A DNA stretch of 64,000 nucleotides, from positions 1 to 64,000 of the forward strand of contig CAJWLM010000011.1 in assembly GCA_913043025.1 (NCBI GenBank), written 5' to 3'. The stretch comes from an uncultured Rhodospirillaceae bacterium (GTDB lineage: Bacteria > Pseudomonadota > Alphaproteobacteria > UBA8366). Below are positions 17,966 through 26,687 of this stretch, piece after piece (the stretch's first letter is position 1; every line of letters starts with the position of its first letter). A program made the translations under genes and the position numbers. A model generated the notes under the pieces. That model ran no database searches. It was not told the origin of the DNA and saw only the letters and a program-made list of their open reading frames with translations.

Positions 17966-19483
17966 ATGACCAACACAATTGTATCATGCCTCGAAAAGGG
18001 TCTTTCTAAAGAAGTAGCGATAGGCGCACCCGGTCGCAGTAGCCTAACTTTTCAAGAGCTTCGCAACCATATTCAAATTACTGCAGACGCACTAAACTCG
18101 CGTGGCATAGGCAGAAATGATAGGGTAGCGATCGTCTTACCAAACGGCCCAGAGATGGCATCGGCTTTCCTAGCAGTTGGTGCGTGCGCTACAACCGCAC
18201 CGCTTAATCCCGCTTACAGAGCCGACGAGTACGATTTTTATCTCTCTGATCTCGGCGCCAAGGCATTGATAGTTGAAAAAAATAGTAGTTCTCCCGCGAT
18301 AGAGGTTGCCAAATCGCGCAACATAAACGTAATCGAAATTGCTTGGTCCGAAACCGATCCTGCAGGGTCCTTCAAATTAATTGGCGAGCAAACTGGCGAT
18401 TGCATCCACGGAGGCATGGCCGAGCCTGAGGATATCGCATTAGTATTACATACTTCTGGCACCACCTCGCGACCAAAAATAGTGCCGCTGACACACGCTA
18501 ACATTACTGCCTCAGCGAGACACATCGGAGCCATCTTGTCACTCTCGAGCTCCGATAGATGTATGAATATAATGCCACTTTTCCATATTCATGGATTAAT
18601 CGCAGCTGTGTTATCATCTGTGGCAGCTGGCGGCTCTGTGGTCTGCTGTCCCTCATTTAATGCCCTAAGAGTATTCAGCTGGTTTGATGAGGCTGCCCCC
18701 AACTGGTACACGGCAGTGCCAACAATGCACCAAGCAATTCTATCTAGAGCCATGCGTAATGCGGAGATCATGGCCAAAATATCGTTACGCTTCATTCGCT
18801 CTTCATCTTCATCGTTACCCCCTCCAATTATGTTGGAACTAGAAGAAACTTTTGGTGCGCCGGTGATCGAGTCTTACGGGATGACGGAGGCGGCTCATCA
18901 AATGACAAGCAATCAGTTGCCGCCGGGGCAACGCAAACCAGGTTGCGTTGGCGTTGCCGCCGGGCCACAAGTTGAGATAATGGGAGAAGACGGCCAAATA
19001 CTGCCGAAAGGTGAGGTAGGAGAAATAGTAATTCGCGGTTCAAATGTAACCAGCGGCTATGAGAACAATCCAACTGCGAATAAGGATAATTTTAGAGAAG
19101 GATGGTTTTGCACAGGGGACCAGGGCCTGCTTGATCCGGATGGGTTTCTCAAGATTACAGGTCGGTTAAAGGAAATAATAAATCGTGGAGGTGAGAAGAT
19201 CGCTCCCTTAGAAGTCGATAATGTCATTCAAGCCCACTCGGCAGTAGCACAGGTGGTTACATTTGCCATGCCCCACTCAAAACTCGGTGAGGAAGTCGCG
19301 GCTGCTATAGTATTAGTCGAGGGAGCAAATGCAAGCGAACGTGAAATTAAAGACTTTGCTGCGATGAAGCTAGCTGACTTCAAAGTTCCTCGACAAATCA
19401 TTTTTGTTGATGAAATTCCAAAGGGCGCTACCGGTAAGATGCAACGCATCGGTCTTGCAGAGAAGCTTGGACTGAATAAATGA
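17966..19483 (+). CDS. AMP-forming acyl-CoA ligase, oxalyl-CoA synthetase-like
   Basis: This 505-residue adenylate-forming enzyme has the AMP motif LHTSGTTSRPK near residue 163, YGMTEAAHQM, TGDQGLLDPDG and the C-terminal GRLKEIINRGGEKIAPLEVD with the catalytic lysine in GATGKMQR. The wording of several motifs (TSRPK, NRGGEKI-PLEVD, YLSDLGAKALIV) is closest to plant AAE3 and yeast Pcs60, which make oxalyl-CoA. The ligase fold is certain; oxalate as substrate is inference. The stop overlaps panE by 4 bases. Confidence 0.85.
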   Translation: MTNTIVSCLEKGLSKEVAIGAPGRSSLTFQELRNHIQITADALNSRGIGRNDRVAIVLPNGPEMASAFLAVGACATTAPLNPAYRADEYDFYLSDLGAKALIVEKNSSSPAIEVAKSRNINVIEIAWSETDPAGSFKLIGEQTGDCIHGGMAEPEDIALVLHTSGTTSRPKIVPLTHANITASARHIGAILSLSSSDRCMNIMPLFHIHGLIAAVLSSVAAGGSVVCCPSFNALRVFSWFDEAAPNWYTAVPTMHQAILSRAMRNAEIMAKISLRFIRSSSSSLPPPIMLELEETFGAPVIESYGMTEAAHQMTSNQLPPGQRKPGCVGVAAGPQVEIMGEDGQILPKGEVGEIVIRGSNVTSGYENNPTANKDNFREGWFCTGDQGLLDPDGFLKITGRLKEIINRGGEKIAPLEVDNVIQAHSAVAQVVTFAMPHSKLGEEVAAAIVLVEGANASEREIKDFAAMKLADFKVPRQIIFVDEIPKGATGKMQRIGLAEKLGLNK

Positions 19484-20463
19484 AAATCTGTATTTTTGGA
19501 GCCGGTGCCATTGGCGGATTCTTGGGGGCTGAACTTGCTGCTGGCGAACACGAGGTATCTCTGATTGCACGCGGGCCTCATTTGTCCGCTATCCAAGAGA
19601 ATGGCTTAAAACTTATCCGAGATGGGTCTCAGAAGATCACTCATCCCCTGGCTACTGATAACCCCTCAATACTCGGGCCTCAGGACTATGTATTCATCAC
19701 GTTAAAAGCGCATTCAGTGCCTGGATTAGTTGAACACATGCAACCCCTTTTGGGCCCAAACACCACTGTGGTCACCGCAGTTAATGGTTTGCCTTGGTGG
19801 TACTTCTATCAAACCGAGGGCATACATTCGAATAAACAACTTTCTACTGTGGACCCCGGAAACAAACAATGGAATGGCATTGGGCCTGAAAGGGTCATTG
19901 GTTGTGTCGTTTATCCTGCTGCTGAAATTTCTCAGCCGGGTGTCATCCAGCATATAGAGGGCAATCGCTTTACCTTGGGGGAACCCGACGGCAGCCGGTC
20001 AGAGCGCATGAGGTGTATATCCAAAGCACTTATTCAAAGCGGTTTCAAAGCACCCGTTAAAACGCGCATACGTGATGAGATTTGGGTGAAACTCTGGGGT
20101 AATCTTAGTTTTAATCCAATAAGCGCGCTCACTGGAGCAACACTTGTGGAGATTTGCGATGATGATGGGGTAATATCAGTTGTCCGCAAAATGATGCTCG
20201 AGGCTGCAGAGATCGCCGATGCACTAGGTGTAAACCTGTCCGTTGATGTCGAAAAACGAATTGCAGGAGCTAAGGCTGTAGGTGCCCACAAAACATCAAT
20301 GCTTCAAGATTTAGAGCGTGGAAGACCAATGGAAATAGATGCACTAATCAGCGCCGTCCAAGAATTAGGTGTTCTAACTGAAAAACCAACACCAACTATC
20401 GATGCTGTACTTGCGCTGGTCAAGCAACGCGCTCGCCTAGCTGGTTGTTATTGGGAAATATGA
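19480..20463 (+). CDS. panE: 2-dehydropantoate 2-reductase family (ketopantoate reductase)
   Basis: The 327-residue protein has the N-terminal NADPH-binding motif FGAGAIGGFLGAELA, and a C-terminal helical domain with KLWGNLSFNPISALTGATL, which holds the catalytic lysine and the substrate Asn/Ser residues. It starts in an ATGA overlap with the acyl-CoA ligase gene. PanE paralogues are often used for 2-keto acids other than ketopantoate, and the partner gene makes a role in organic acid metabolism as likely as one in pantothenate synthesis. The symbol is therefore a family name. Confidence 0.8.
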   Translation: MKICIFGAGAIGGFLGAELAAGEHEVSLIARGPHLSAIQENGLKLIRDGSQKITHPLATDNPSILGPQDYVFITLKAHSVPGLVEHMQPLLGPNTTVVTAVNGLPWWYFYQTEGIHSNKQLSTVDPGNKQWNGIGPERVIGCVVYPAAEISQPGVIQHIEGNRFTLGEPDGSRSERMRCISKALIQSGFKAPVKTRIRDEIWVKLWGNLSFNPISALTGATLVEICDDDGVISVVRKMMLEAAEIADALGVNLSVDVEKRIAGAKAVGAHKTSMLQDLERGRPMEIDALISAVQELGVLTEKPTPTIDAVLALVKQRARLAGCYWEI

Positions 20464-20464
20464 G

Positions 20465-21415
20465 ATGGACCTAATTAGCGTCAGGGAACTTGCAAAGAAG
20501 AGTATTGCTGCCAGCTGCCTGTATTATCTTTACGATGACTGGCGCACCGGAAGACAAATTGCTCTTGGCAATATTGAAACCGAGAGCGGGGCCCGCCACA
20601 GCCTAATGTCGACTAAGGACTCTATTTCCTACATCAGAAAAGTTTACAACGACTACTTAGCCTATGGTCGGGTACAAAAATTTCAAGGCCGTATCGCAGA
20701 GATTGGTCCGGGAGACAACTTTGGGGTTGCCCTATTGCTGCTAACCCATGGTGCGGAAGAGGTCGACGCTATTGATCGATTTTATTCGAAGAGGGATCAC
20801 GATACGCAATGGAAAATATACAGTGAGTTATGCTCAGAAGAAGGTTTAGAAAACCCATTCCTCGGCGATCCTGGTGAGATTACGCTCCAAGGCTTAGGTT
20901 ATCATCCAGGTGTGGCCGCTGAAGAATTTTTCGCCGCACGTAGAGAATACTATGATGTAATACTCTCAAGGGCAGTGTTAGAACATTTATTTGACCCTAT
21001 AGGGGCCCTACGTGACATGGCAAAATCTCTTAAACCGGGCGGTATTCTTATCCATCGAATTGATTTGAGAGATCATGGGATGTTTCCAAACCACCACCCC
21101 CTAACCCATCTCACAATCAACGAGTTAATTTATCGCCGCATGACAAGTGAGTCAGGCCGCCCAAATCGTATACTCATTCATCGCTATAGAGAATGGCTAG
21201 AAGAAAGTAACTTAGATGGTAAAATCTGTATAACGCGCCTTGCGGGAATAAAAAATGAATTCAAACCTGTTTGCTGGGATGACATCCCGAACAGAACTCG
21301 CAATAAAGCTCTGACTGCTGTGCAACAGGTCCGCCCGAAGCTTGCCCGAAACTTACGTAACGTGTCAGATGAGGATCTCGCGGTCACGGGAATAGTGCTT
21401 ACTGCAAAAGCCTGA
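20465..21415 (+). CDS. Class I SAM-dependent methyltransferase
   Basis: This 316-residue protein has a SAM-binding loop EIGPGDNFGVALLL, an acidic strand end VDAIDRF, and the later motif SRAVLEHLFDPIGALRDMAKSLKPGG. Short extra regions at both ends resemble methyltransferases found in surface-polysaccharide clusters. It starts one base after panE, but the next gene is 59 bases on, so it may be read from either the ligase-panE unit or alone. Substrate unknown. Confidence 0.85.
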   Translation: MDLISVRELAKKSIAASCLYYLYDDWRTGRQIALGNIETESGARHSLMSTKDSISYIRKVYNDYLAYGRVQKFQGRIAEIGPGDNFGVALLLLTHGAEEVDAIDRFYSKRDHDTQWKIYSELCSEEGLENPFLGDPGEITLQGLGYHPGVAAEEFFAARREYYDVILSRAVLEHLFDPIGALRDMAKSLKPGGILIHRIDLRDHGMFPNHHPLTHLTINELIYRRMTSESGRPNRILIHRYREWLEESNLDGKICITRLAGIKNEFKPVCWDDIPNRTRNKALTAVQQVRPKLARNLRNVSDEDLAVTGIVLTAKA

Positions 21416-21474
21416 GCCTTAAATCCATGCCTGTACATTCATAAATTGATGTTAATCATAAAGGTCCTACAGAA

Positions 21475-22104
21475 ATGGGAAGCAAAGAAGAGAACAGCCC
21501 AAAATCAAATCAAAACCTAGTTGAAGTTCAAAGTAGTGTGAGCGATGAGGAGAAGGCATTACGTAACGGGCATAAAGGCGGGGTCCTCTGGTTCACTGGC
21601 CTTCCAGGATCCGGCAAATCAACCTTGGCGGTAGAACTTGAACGCTATTTGTTCGATTCCGGTTATAATGCCTTTGTGCTCGATGGTGACAACGTACGTG
21701 GTGGGCTCAATGCTGATTTAGGATTTTCGCCCGAAGATAGGACGGAAAACATCAGACGCGTCGGCGAAGTGGCAGCGTTGATGGCTAATGCGGGTCTAAT
21801 AACTATTGCGGCATTCATTTCCCCATATAAAAGTGACAGAAGCCAAGCGCGCAAAGCTTCCGGTAAATGTTTCCATGAAATTGCGGTGGTAGCTGATCTT
21901 TCTACCTGTGAGTCGCGGGACCCAAAAGGTCACTATAAAAAAGCTCGGTCAGGTGAGATACCAGATTTTACTGGCGTGTCCGCTCCCTACGAACAACCTA
22001 AGACACCTGACCTTCTGATTGATACTGACGCCCATGACATCGCACGCTGCGTTGACCTGCTTGTGGAATATGTGCACGAGAATTTTGTATTGAAGGAAGG
22101 TTAA
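21475..22104 (+). CDS. cysC: Adenylylsulfate (APS) kinase
   Basis: CysC phosphorylates APS to PAPS, the donor for sulfation and sulfate reduction. The 209-residue protein has the P-loop GLPGSGKS near residue 43, LDGDNVRGGLN, the ENIRRVGEVA segment, FISPY and the DPKGHYKKAR lid motif, all in order. About 30 extra N-terminal residues precede the kinase domain. No sulfate adenylyltransferase is in the window. It converges with an esterase gene (4-base overlap of ends), beyond which lies a second APS kinase-like gene. Confidence 0.93.
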   Translation: MGSKEENSPKSNQNLVEVQSSVSDEEKALRNGHKGGVLWFTGLPGSGKSTLAVELERYLFDSGYNAFVLDGDNVRGGLNADLGFSPEDRTENIRRVGEVAALMANAGLITIAAFISPYKSDRSQARKASGKCFHEIAVVADLSTCESRDPKGHYKKARSGEIPDFTGVSAPYEQPKTPDLLIDTDAHDIARCVDLLVEYVHENFVLKEG

Positions 22105-23297
22105 ACGCTCGCAGCTGATCTGAGCGCCTTTGGCAATGCATGATCTGCCTTGATCAAAAGGTTTGCGAAAGCGGACCAAGTCAGGTTTGGATAAAAACGA
22201 TGCCCTCCCTCTGCCCTTATCGCAGCTAATAGATCGTCAGCACCAAATGCTGCATATATATTTCGAGCTGATTCAACCACTTTTTGCGCGCCATCGAATG
22301 GCCATATGTGATCACAGTCACCGGAAACCGTTATGAATGGACGCGGCGCAACTAATGCAACCACTGCATCAAGCTCAAACCATCGTAAAATACCCGGAAC
22401 TACATTTTGTCCTTCAGGATCACCTCGTGTGAGAAGCGTATCCCTAATAAATCCTATACATCCCGACGCTATAACTCCAGCAATTCGTTCATCCATAGCA
22501 CTAGCAAATAGAGCCGTTGTGCCTCCGGCTGATGATCCAACTATATAAATTTGTTCGAGGTCGATAGCTATGCCGGGCGCCCCCTCAACAAGCCAATTAA
22601 TTAAGGAGGTAACATCACTTGCACGTTCACCCACCAAAGACCGCCCAAGCAATAAAGCATGATTTGCAGAATCGATGCAGACAGCCTCTGACGGGCTGAA
22701 TAACGAACGCTCTCGTCGTTCGCCAAAACAAGATTGCTCCAAACAAATTGCGAGAAAACCACGCGCAGCTGCCTGGCGTGCAATGTCTGCCCCATAATAT
22801 ATTTTTATAGGATCAGCTGGCATTCGTTCTTCACCCCAAGATAAATGCATGCCTGAATTTGTACCTTGAAGGCAGATCATTACAGGTATTTTACCATCAG
22901 GCTCAAAGCCTGGGTCCCAAACCATTCTTACTGGTAAATCCAATCCGTCTCTGACTTTTAAATAAAGACTGCGGTGCCTAAATCCATCTCGGTTAGCACA
23001 GTCTTTTAAATGGTTTACTCCCGGCGGGCCACCAAATCGTCCATACCCAGAAAGCTCGATTAGTTTAGCTCGCACTTGATCTTGCCACTCTTTGGCATCA
23101 GTAATCTTTGTGCGTTCCCAATCTAGCGTCATCTCGGCGCCCACACCGCTTCCCCGATGACGCTCAGAAGGGCTTAGTGCAACACAGCTTGGAGCTGCCG
23201 AATTTGGGTTAAATTCAAAGCCCAGCACGCGTAGCATGTGACGATGCAGGGAAATCTTGCGTGCCCTAAGCTCTGCTTTAAGCCGAGCTCTATTCAT
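22101..23297 (-). CDS. Alpha/beta hydrolase, acetylxylan-esterase/dienelactone-hydrolase type
   Basis: The 398-residue protein has the nucleophile elbow GSSAGG (about residues 251-256), preceded by a fold rich in short beta strands (IPVMICLQGTNSG, the oxyanion strand), and a late Asp and His (VSGDCDHIWPFDG, AEGGHRFYP) suited to the triad. It is related to the large-abhydrolase/acetyl xylan esterase group, enzymes that remove acyl groups from sugars or similar esters. No signal peptide is seen. It runs in the same direction as, and 18 bases after, an APS kinase-like gene, which suggests work on a modified saccharide; this is inference. Confidence 0.8.
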   Translation of the reverse strand: MNRARLKAELRARKISLHRHMLRVLGFEFNPNSAAPSCVALSPSERHRGSGVGAEMTLDWERTKITDAKEWQDQVRAKLIELSGYGRFGGPPGVNHLKDCANRDGFRHRSLYLKVRDGLDLPVRMVWDPGFEPDGKIPVMICLQGTNSGMHLSWGEERMPADPIKIYYGADIARQAAARGFLAICLEQSCFGERRERSLFSPSEAVCIDSANHALLLGRSLVGERASDVTSLINWLVEGAPGIAIDLEQIYIVGSSAGGTTALFASAMDERIAGVIASGCIGFIRDTLLTRGDPEGQNVVPGILRWFELDAVVALVAPRPFITVSGDCDHIWPFDGAQKVVESARNIYAAFGADDLLAAIRAEGGHRFYPNLTWSAFANLLIKADHALPKALRSAASV

Positions 23298-23315
23298 ATA
23301 ATTTGTTTATATCCA

Positions 23316-23855
23316 CTATATTTTTATCTTTCTGGCTAATATTGGAATATTCCGTATCAACTGTTGAGCCATCTTGTTGGGTTTCTCGCGCAAATCTGCA
23401 TTGAAAACAAGGTCTGGCCTTACCGGAATATGCCACTCAATATCTACTCCAACAACGTTGCTTTCTTTGCCTTTTTTTGCAGCGGCGTAAAGCCCCTTAA
23501 CATCCTGCTCGATAATAAAATTTATAGAAGCATCGAGGTATACTTCATAATAATCATCGAAGTTTTCCCGATTCCATCGCAATAATTCTGGATTATTGTA
23601 GAGTACGCCGACGACTACAATACAACCTTGCCGTGACAAAAGCTGCGCCATGCTTTGGAGTCTTCTTACTTGAAGAATACGATCTTCCTCTTTGTATGAC
23701 AAATTATGTCCAAAAGCCTCGCGCACCTCATCACCGTCTAAAAGCACCAATGCCGGTAAATGAGGTTTTGCTAAGTCCCAAAATGCTTTGCATAAGGTAG
23801 TTTTACCTGCGCCGGACAACCCCGTTACCCAAATCACCATCTTAATTTTCCACAA
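23316..23855 (-). CDS. APS kinase-like protein, divergent
   Basis: This 179-residue P-loop protein (start possibly the second Met, at 23840) has VTGLSGAGKTTL, LLDGDEVREAFG, EEDRILQVRRLQSMA and PVRPDLVF, matching the CysC fold. The FISPY segment of normal APS kinases is replaced by VGVLYNN, and the DPKG lid is DVKGLY, so the substrate could differ. Such genes occur in capsule and LPS clusters, where a sugar or lipid phosphate kinase role has been suggested for some. Here it lies between a sulfatase-fold gene and an esterase on the minus strand. Confidence 0.75.
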   Translation of the reverse strand: MWKIKMVIWVTGLSGAGKTTLCKAFWDLAKPHLPALVLLDGDEVREAFGHNLSYKEEDRILQVRRLQSMAQLLSRQGCIVVVGVLYNNPELLRWNRENFDDYYEVYLDASINFIIEQDVKGLYAAAKKGKESNVVGVDIEWHIPVRPDLVFNADLREKPNKMAQQLIRNIPILARKIKI

Positions 23856-23877
23856 ATTGCATTAATTCAACGCTTTG

Positions 23878-25620
23878 TCATCTAGCAGACGCACAGGTAT
23901 TTGAATAAATTTGTTCTGGCTGGGAGTAACCTCGCATCGCTAGAATATCGGCTCTTTCTTTTTCCAAATATGATCTTAACTGAATGATTACGTCAGCATG
24001 CTTCGGATCTTTTGACAAGTCTAACAACTCATCTGGATCAGACCGTTTATCAAATAGACCCAATATTTTAAGCTGCGATCCGATAAGAACTAACATCATG
24101 CGATAGAGTTGTGTGGTAACTGTAAAATACAAATCGCGGTTTTCTAGGTCAGCATTCCCTGAACCTGCGCTTTCTGTAATTACAGCTTCGCATCCACCAT
24201 CAAAGGCCGATACCCCCCTGAAGCTTTTGTGAGCAGCTATGCCCAATGCGTCCAAATACGTGGCGGTTATTCCCATACTATCTATTAACCCAATGTTTTT
24301 TGGGATCGAATCGCAACCAGAGATAATAAGGGGAATATCTATATCTTCACAATGTGTTCGAAGCGCTACATTACCTCTTTTACGCGGGCTGCCCGCGTAA
24401 AAGTTTCCATGGTCACCGGTAATTACTATTACGGTGTCATCAAAGCGTCCTACACTACGCAAAGCACTAATTACCTTGCCAATTTCACGGTCAATCAACA
24501 TAAGAGCAGTGTCATAACTGGCTCGGCGCTTCGTTTTCCCTTTCAACCTTAGCCAAACCCATTTAGGCCACATGATTAAACGCTTGAAAATGTGTGACGG
24601 ACGGGACAAGGAACGACAATCATGCAGATCCATCAGGTGAAGGTGGACTGACCAAGGTCCGTCGTTTCTCGTAACAAAATCAGATAATGCGCCCATCACT
24701 TCATCAGCCTTAGTTTCGAATTGCGCCAAAAATAACAATGGAAAATTATATTTGGCAAAAAACTTCTCCGATCGCCATCGAACAGCCTCCAGCACCCTCC
24801 AGAACCAATAACCGAAACCTGGCTTCTTTAGTCCCAGATAACGCCAATATAATACGGGAGGAATGGTCATCATTTTTTCAATAACTGTGTCAGTCGAATG
24901 TTCAAAAAGATTAATTTCTGCACGACATCCAGCGGCTACCTTTTCGTTTATTTTTCTCAGTCTTGATGACCACGTAATGCCAGGACCATCTTCTGAAATG
25001 CTGGCCACTCTCCGCAACAAAAATACAAACTCATTTTTTAGCAGGCTAACTATCTCGCGTTTTGATAGATCTCCACTCTCCCATCTCTTCAATTCATACT
25101 GTAGGTTCCTGCCGATCAAGTGCGCAAGTATAACGCGCGAATCCATAGCGGTGTGCATATCAGAAAATCCACGATCATAACCATGCGTTATGCCAAGAAC
25201 GTTGCATGACGCCATCATCTGAGTTGAATAACCTGCATCACTCAACTGCTCAGCATAGCTACGGGGACGGTGCCTAATTCCATTATTATATCCACCGTGA
25301 TCAAGCGGATAGGTCAAACTAAATAGTGCCGGCAATACAAACTGTGTTGCCTGAGCGTTAGCTACAGCCCAAGTAACATCTCCTTTCTCTGCAACGTAGG
25401 CGAGATTGGGAGTGACTTTTCGAGTGTGTTCCAATTCTGATAGAACATCATAACGTAATCCATCTATAACAAGGAATATGCCGTTTTTTTGTTTTGCCTG
25501 TCTTTGGGCACGATCAAATTCCATAAAAGATTTTTTCATAAGGTCTGCTGCGCCTATTAATAATGACAAATGCCGATTGTTTTGAACAAATGCAGCATGA
25601 AGGCCATACAATGATAGCAT
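23878..25620 (-). CDS. Sulfatase-fold (alkaline phosphatase superfamily) enzyme with Thr nucleophile position
   Basis: The protein of up to 580 residues has the alkaline phosphatase superfamily layout: metal-binding Asp53 in VIDGLRYD, TPNLAYVA, and a late ITGDHGNF that binds the second metal pair. The place where sulfatases have CxPSR is Thr92 in ATQFVLPALF, 14 residues before TYP, so formylglycine cannot form; Thr nucleophiles are known in phosphoethanolamine and phosphoglycerol transferases. No membrane segment or signal peptide is evident. The start could also be a later Met (residue 28 or 33). It is the first gene of the minus-strand set with the APS kinase-like and esterase genes. Confidence 0.78.
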   Translation of the reverse strand: MLSLYGLHAAFVQNNRHLSLLIGAADLMKKSFMEFDRAQRQAKQKNGIFLVIDGLRYDVLSELEHTRKVTPNLAYVAEKGDVTWAVANAQATQFVLPALFSLTYPLDHGGYNNGIRHRPRSYAEQLSDAGYSTQMMASCNVLGITHGYDRGFSDMHTAMDSRVILAHLIGRNLQYELKRWESGDLSKREIVSLLKNEFVFLLRRVASISEDGPGITWSSRLRKINEKVAAGCRAEINLFEHSTDTVIEKMMTIPPVLYWRYLGLKKPGFGYWFWRVLEAVRWRSEKFFAKYNFPLLFLAQFETKADEVMGALSDFVTRNDGPWSVHLHLMDLHDCRSLSRPSHIFKRLIMWPKWVWLRLKGKTKRRASYDTALMLIDREIGKVISALRSVGRFDDTVIVITGDHGNFYAGSPRKRGNVALRTHCEDIDIPLIISGCDSIPKNIGLIDSMGITATYLDALGIAAHKSFRGVSAFDGGCEAVITESAGSGNADLENRDLYFTVTTQLYRMMLVLIGSQLKILGLFDKRSDPDELLDLSKDPKHADVIIQLRSYLEKERADILAMRGYSQPEQIYSNTCASAR

Positions 25621-25794
25621 CTATTTGACTATAAAATTCTAACATTATTCTCTGACTCGCAACCGAGCCTTTGTTTCATAAAAAACCAAATACTTGACCT
25701 TTCGCTGCCCGCAAAGTTAAATAAGAGTGTTCGTGGGATGAACGCATTAAAAATCCCAGTATGGCTGCGAGTTGTAGTGCAATACGTAGCTTAT

Positions 25795-25825
25795 TTGACC
25801 GTAATTTTACGCTGGTGGGAATAAT
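25795..25825 (+). promoter_or_regulatory. Candidate promoter of the 38-kb glycan locus
   Basis: TTGACC (25795-25800) and AATAAT (25820-25825) are separated by 19 bases, each five of six matches to the sigma70 boxes, though the spacing is 2 bases longer than ideal. Transcription would begin near 25832, leaving a 66-base leader that contains the ops-like element. It is the only promoter-like site I found ahead of the long plus-strand run. Confidence 0.4.
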
Positions 25826-25847
25826 CTGATAAGTTATTCACCCGGCG

Positions 25848-25859
25848 TGCGGTAGCTTT
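25848..25859 (+). promoter_or_regulatory. JUMPstart/ops-like element in the leader of the glycan locus
   Basis: The 12 bases TGCGGTAGCTTT match nine of twelve positions of the ops consensus GGCGGTAGCGTG, including the uninterrupted GCGGTAGC core. A CTGATAAG 15 bases upstream recalls the CTGTTAAG part of JUMPstart sequences. In enterobacteria ops recruits the NusG paralogue RfaH, which keeps polymerase going through long polysaccharide operons. The position, 39 bases before the first codon of a 38-kb locus and downstream of a promoter-like site, is right for that role. Confidence 0.4.
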
Positions 25860-25897
25860 GGGTCGCACTGATTATCCATATTGTTTGGAGAGGTTAA

Positions 25898-26653
25898 TTG
25901 ACCTCAACCTTGTTTAGTCTGAAGGACAGAACCGCCTATGTTACTGGCGGCTTGGGAACCATTGGCACTGCCATTTGCCGTGCGCTGGGCTCTTGCGGCG
26001 CATCTACAATTGCTTTGGACATAGATTTGCCTGAGCCTCAGCCAGAAAACTCAATGTACTTCGATAGTGCCGAACTCAGTAATCTCAGCACACGGCTAGA
26101 CACCCTAGAATCACATTCGGGTATTGCCGACATTTGGGTTAACGCCGCTTATCCACGAACGAGCGATTGGGCCAAACAATCACAAAAGACCCTCACTCAA
26201 GAAAGTTGGGCGCAGAATGTAAGTCTTCAGATGAATAGTTATTGTCTGTTATCATCTGCCATAGCAGAGCGCATGGCAAGTCGTGGCGGAGGATCTATCA
26301 TAAATCTAGGATCTATTTACGGATTGGTTGGTCCTGATTTCAACATTTATGAAGATACTGACATGACACTACCGCCAGCTTATGCAGCAATCAAAGCTGC
26401 TATCATCAACCATAGCCGTTATTTGGCAAGCTATTATGGATCTCAAAATGTCCGGGTTAATACAGTATGTCCAGGCGGAGTTTTAAACGAACAACCAAAA
26501 CGCTTTATAGCTAATTACTCGCGCAGAACTCCGATGGGGCGGCTCGCCACTGCGGAAGAAATAGGAGGGCCTGTCGCATTTCTCGCTTCTCCTGCTGCAT
26601 CTTATATTACCGGCACGGTATTAACCATAGATGGCGGCTGGACGGCAATCTAG
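25898..26653 (+). CDS. ptmA: PtmA-like short-chain dehydrogenase/reductase of nonulosonate loci
   Basis: This 251-residue SDR has the cofactor motif TGGLGTIG near residue 16, a Ser in LGSIYGLVGP and YAAIK. The NAAYPR stretch and the GSIYG-VxP-xIYEDTDMTxP-YAAIK order are close to PtmA of Campylobacter, which takes part in legionaminic acid supply to flagellin. The start is TTG with GGAGAGG 5 bases upstream. It is the first gene of the plus-strand glycan locus and lies behind the ops-like leader. The exact reaction is not settled for the family. Confidence 0.78.
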   Translation: MTSTLFSLKDRTAYVTGGLGTIGTAICRALGSCGASTIALDIDLPEPQPENSMYFDSAELSNLSTRLDTLESHSGIADIWVNAAYPRTSDWAKQSQKTLTQESWAQNVSLQMNSYCLLSSAIAERMASRGGGSIINLGSIYGLVGPDFNIYEDTDMTLPPAYAAIKAAIINHSRYLASYYGSQNVRVNTVCPGGVLNEQPKRFIANYSRRTPMGRLATAEEIGGPVAFLASPAASYITGTVLTIDGGWTAI

Positions 26654-26687
26654 TAATCATTCAAAAATATTATCAGCGAGAAAACAC

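Noticed and set aside
23878-25620. Formylglycine-type sulfatase
   Set aside because: The Cys or Ser of the CxPSR motif is Thr92 and the PSR part is absent, so normal sulfatase maturation is not possible.
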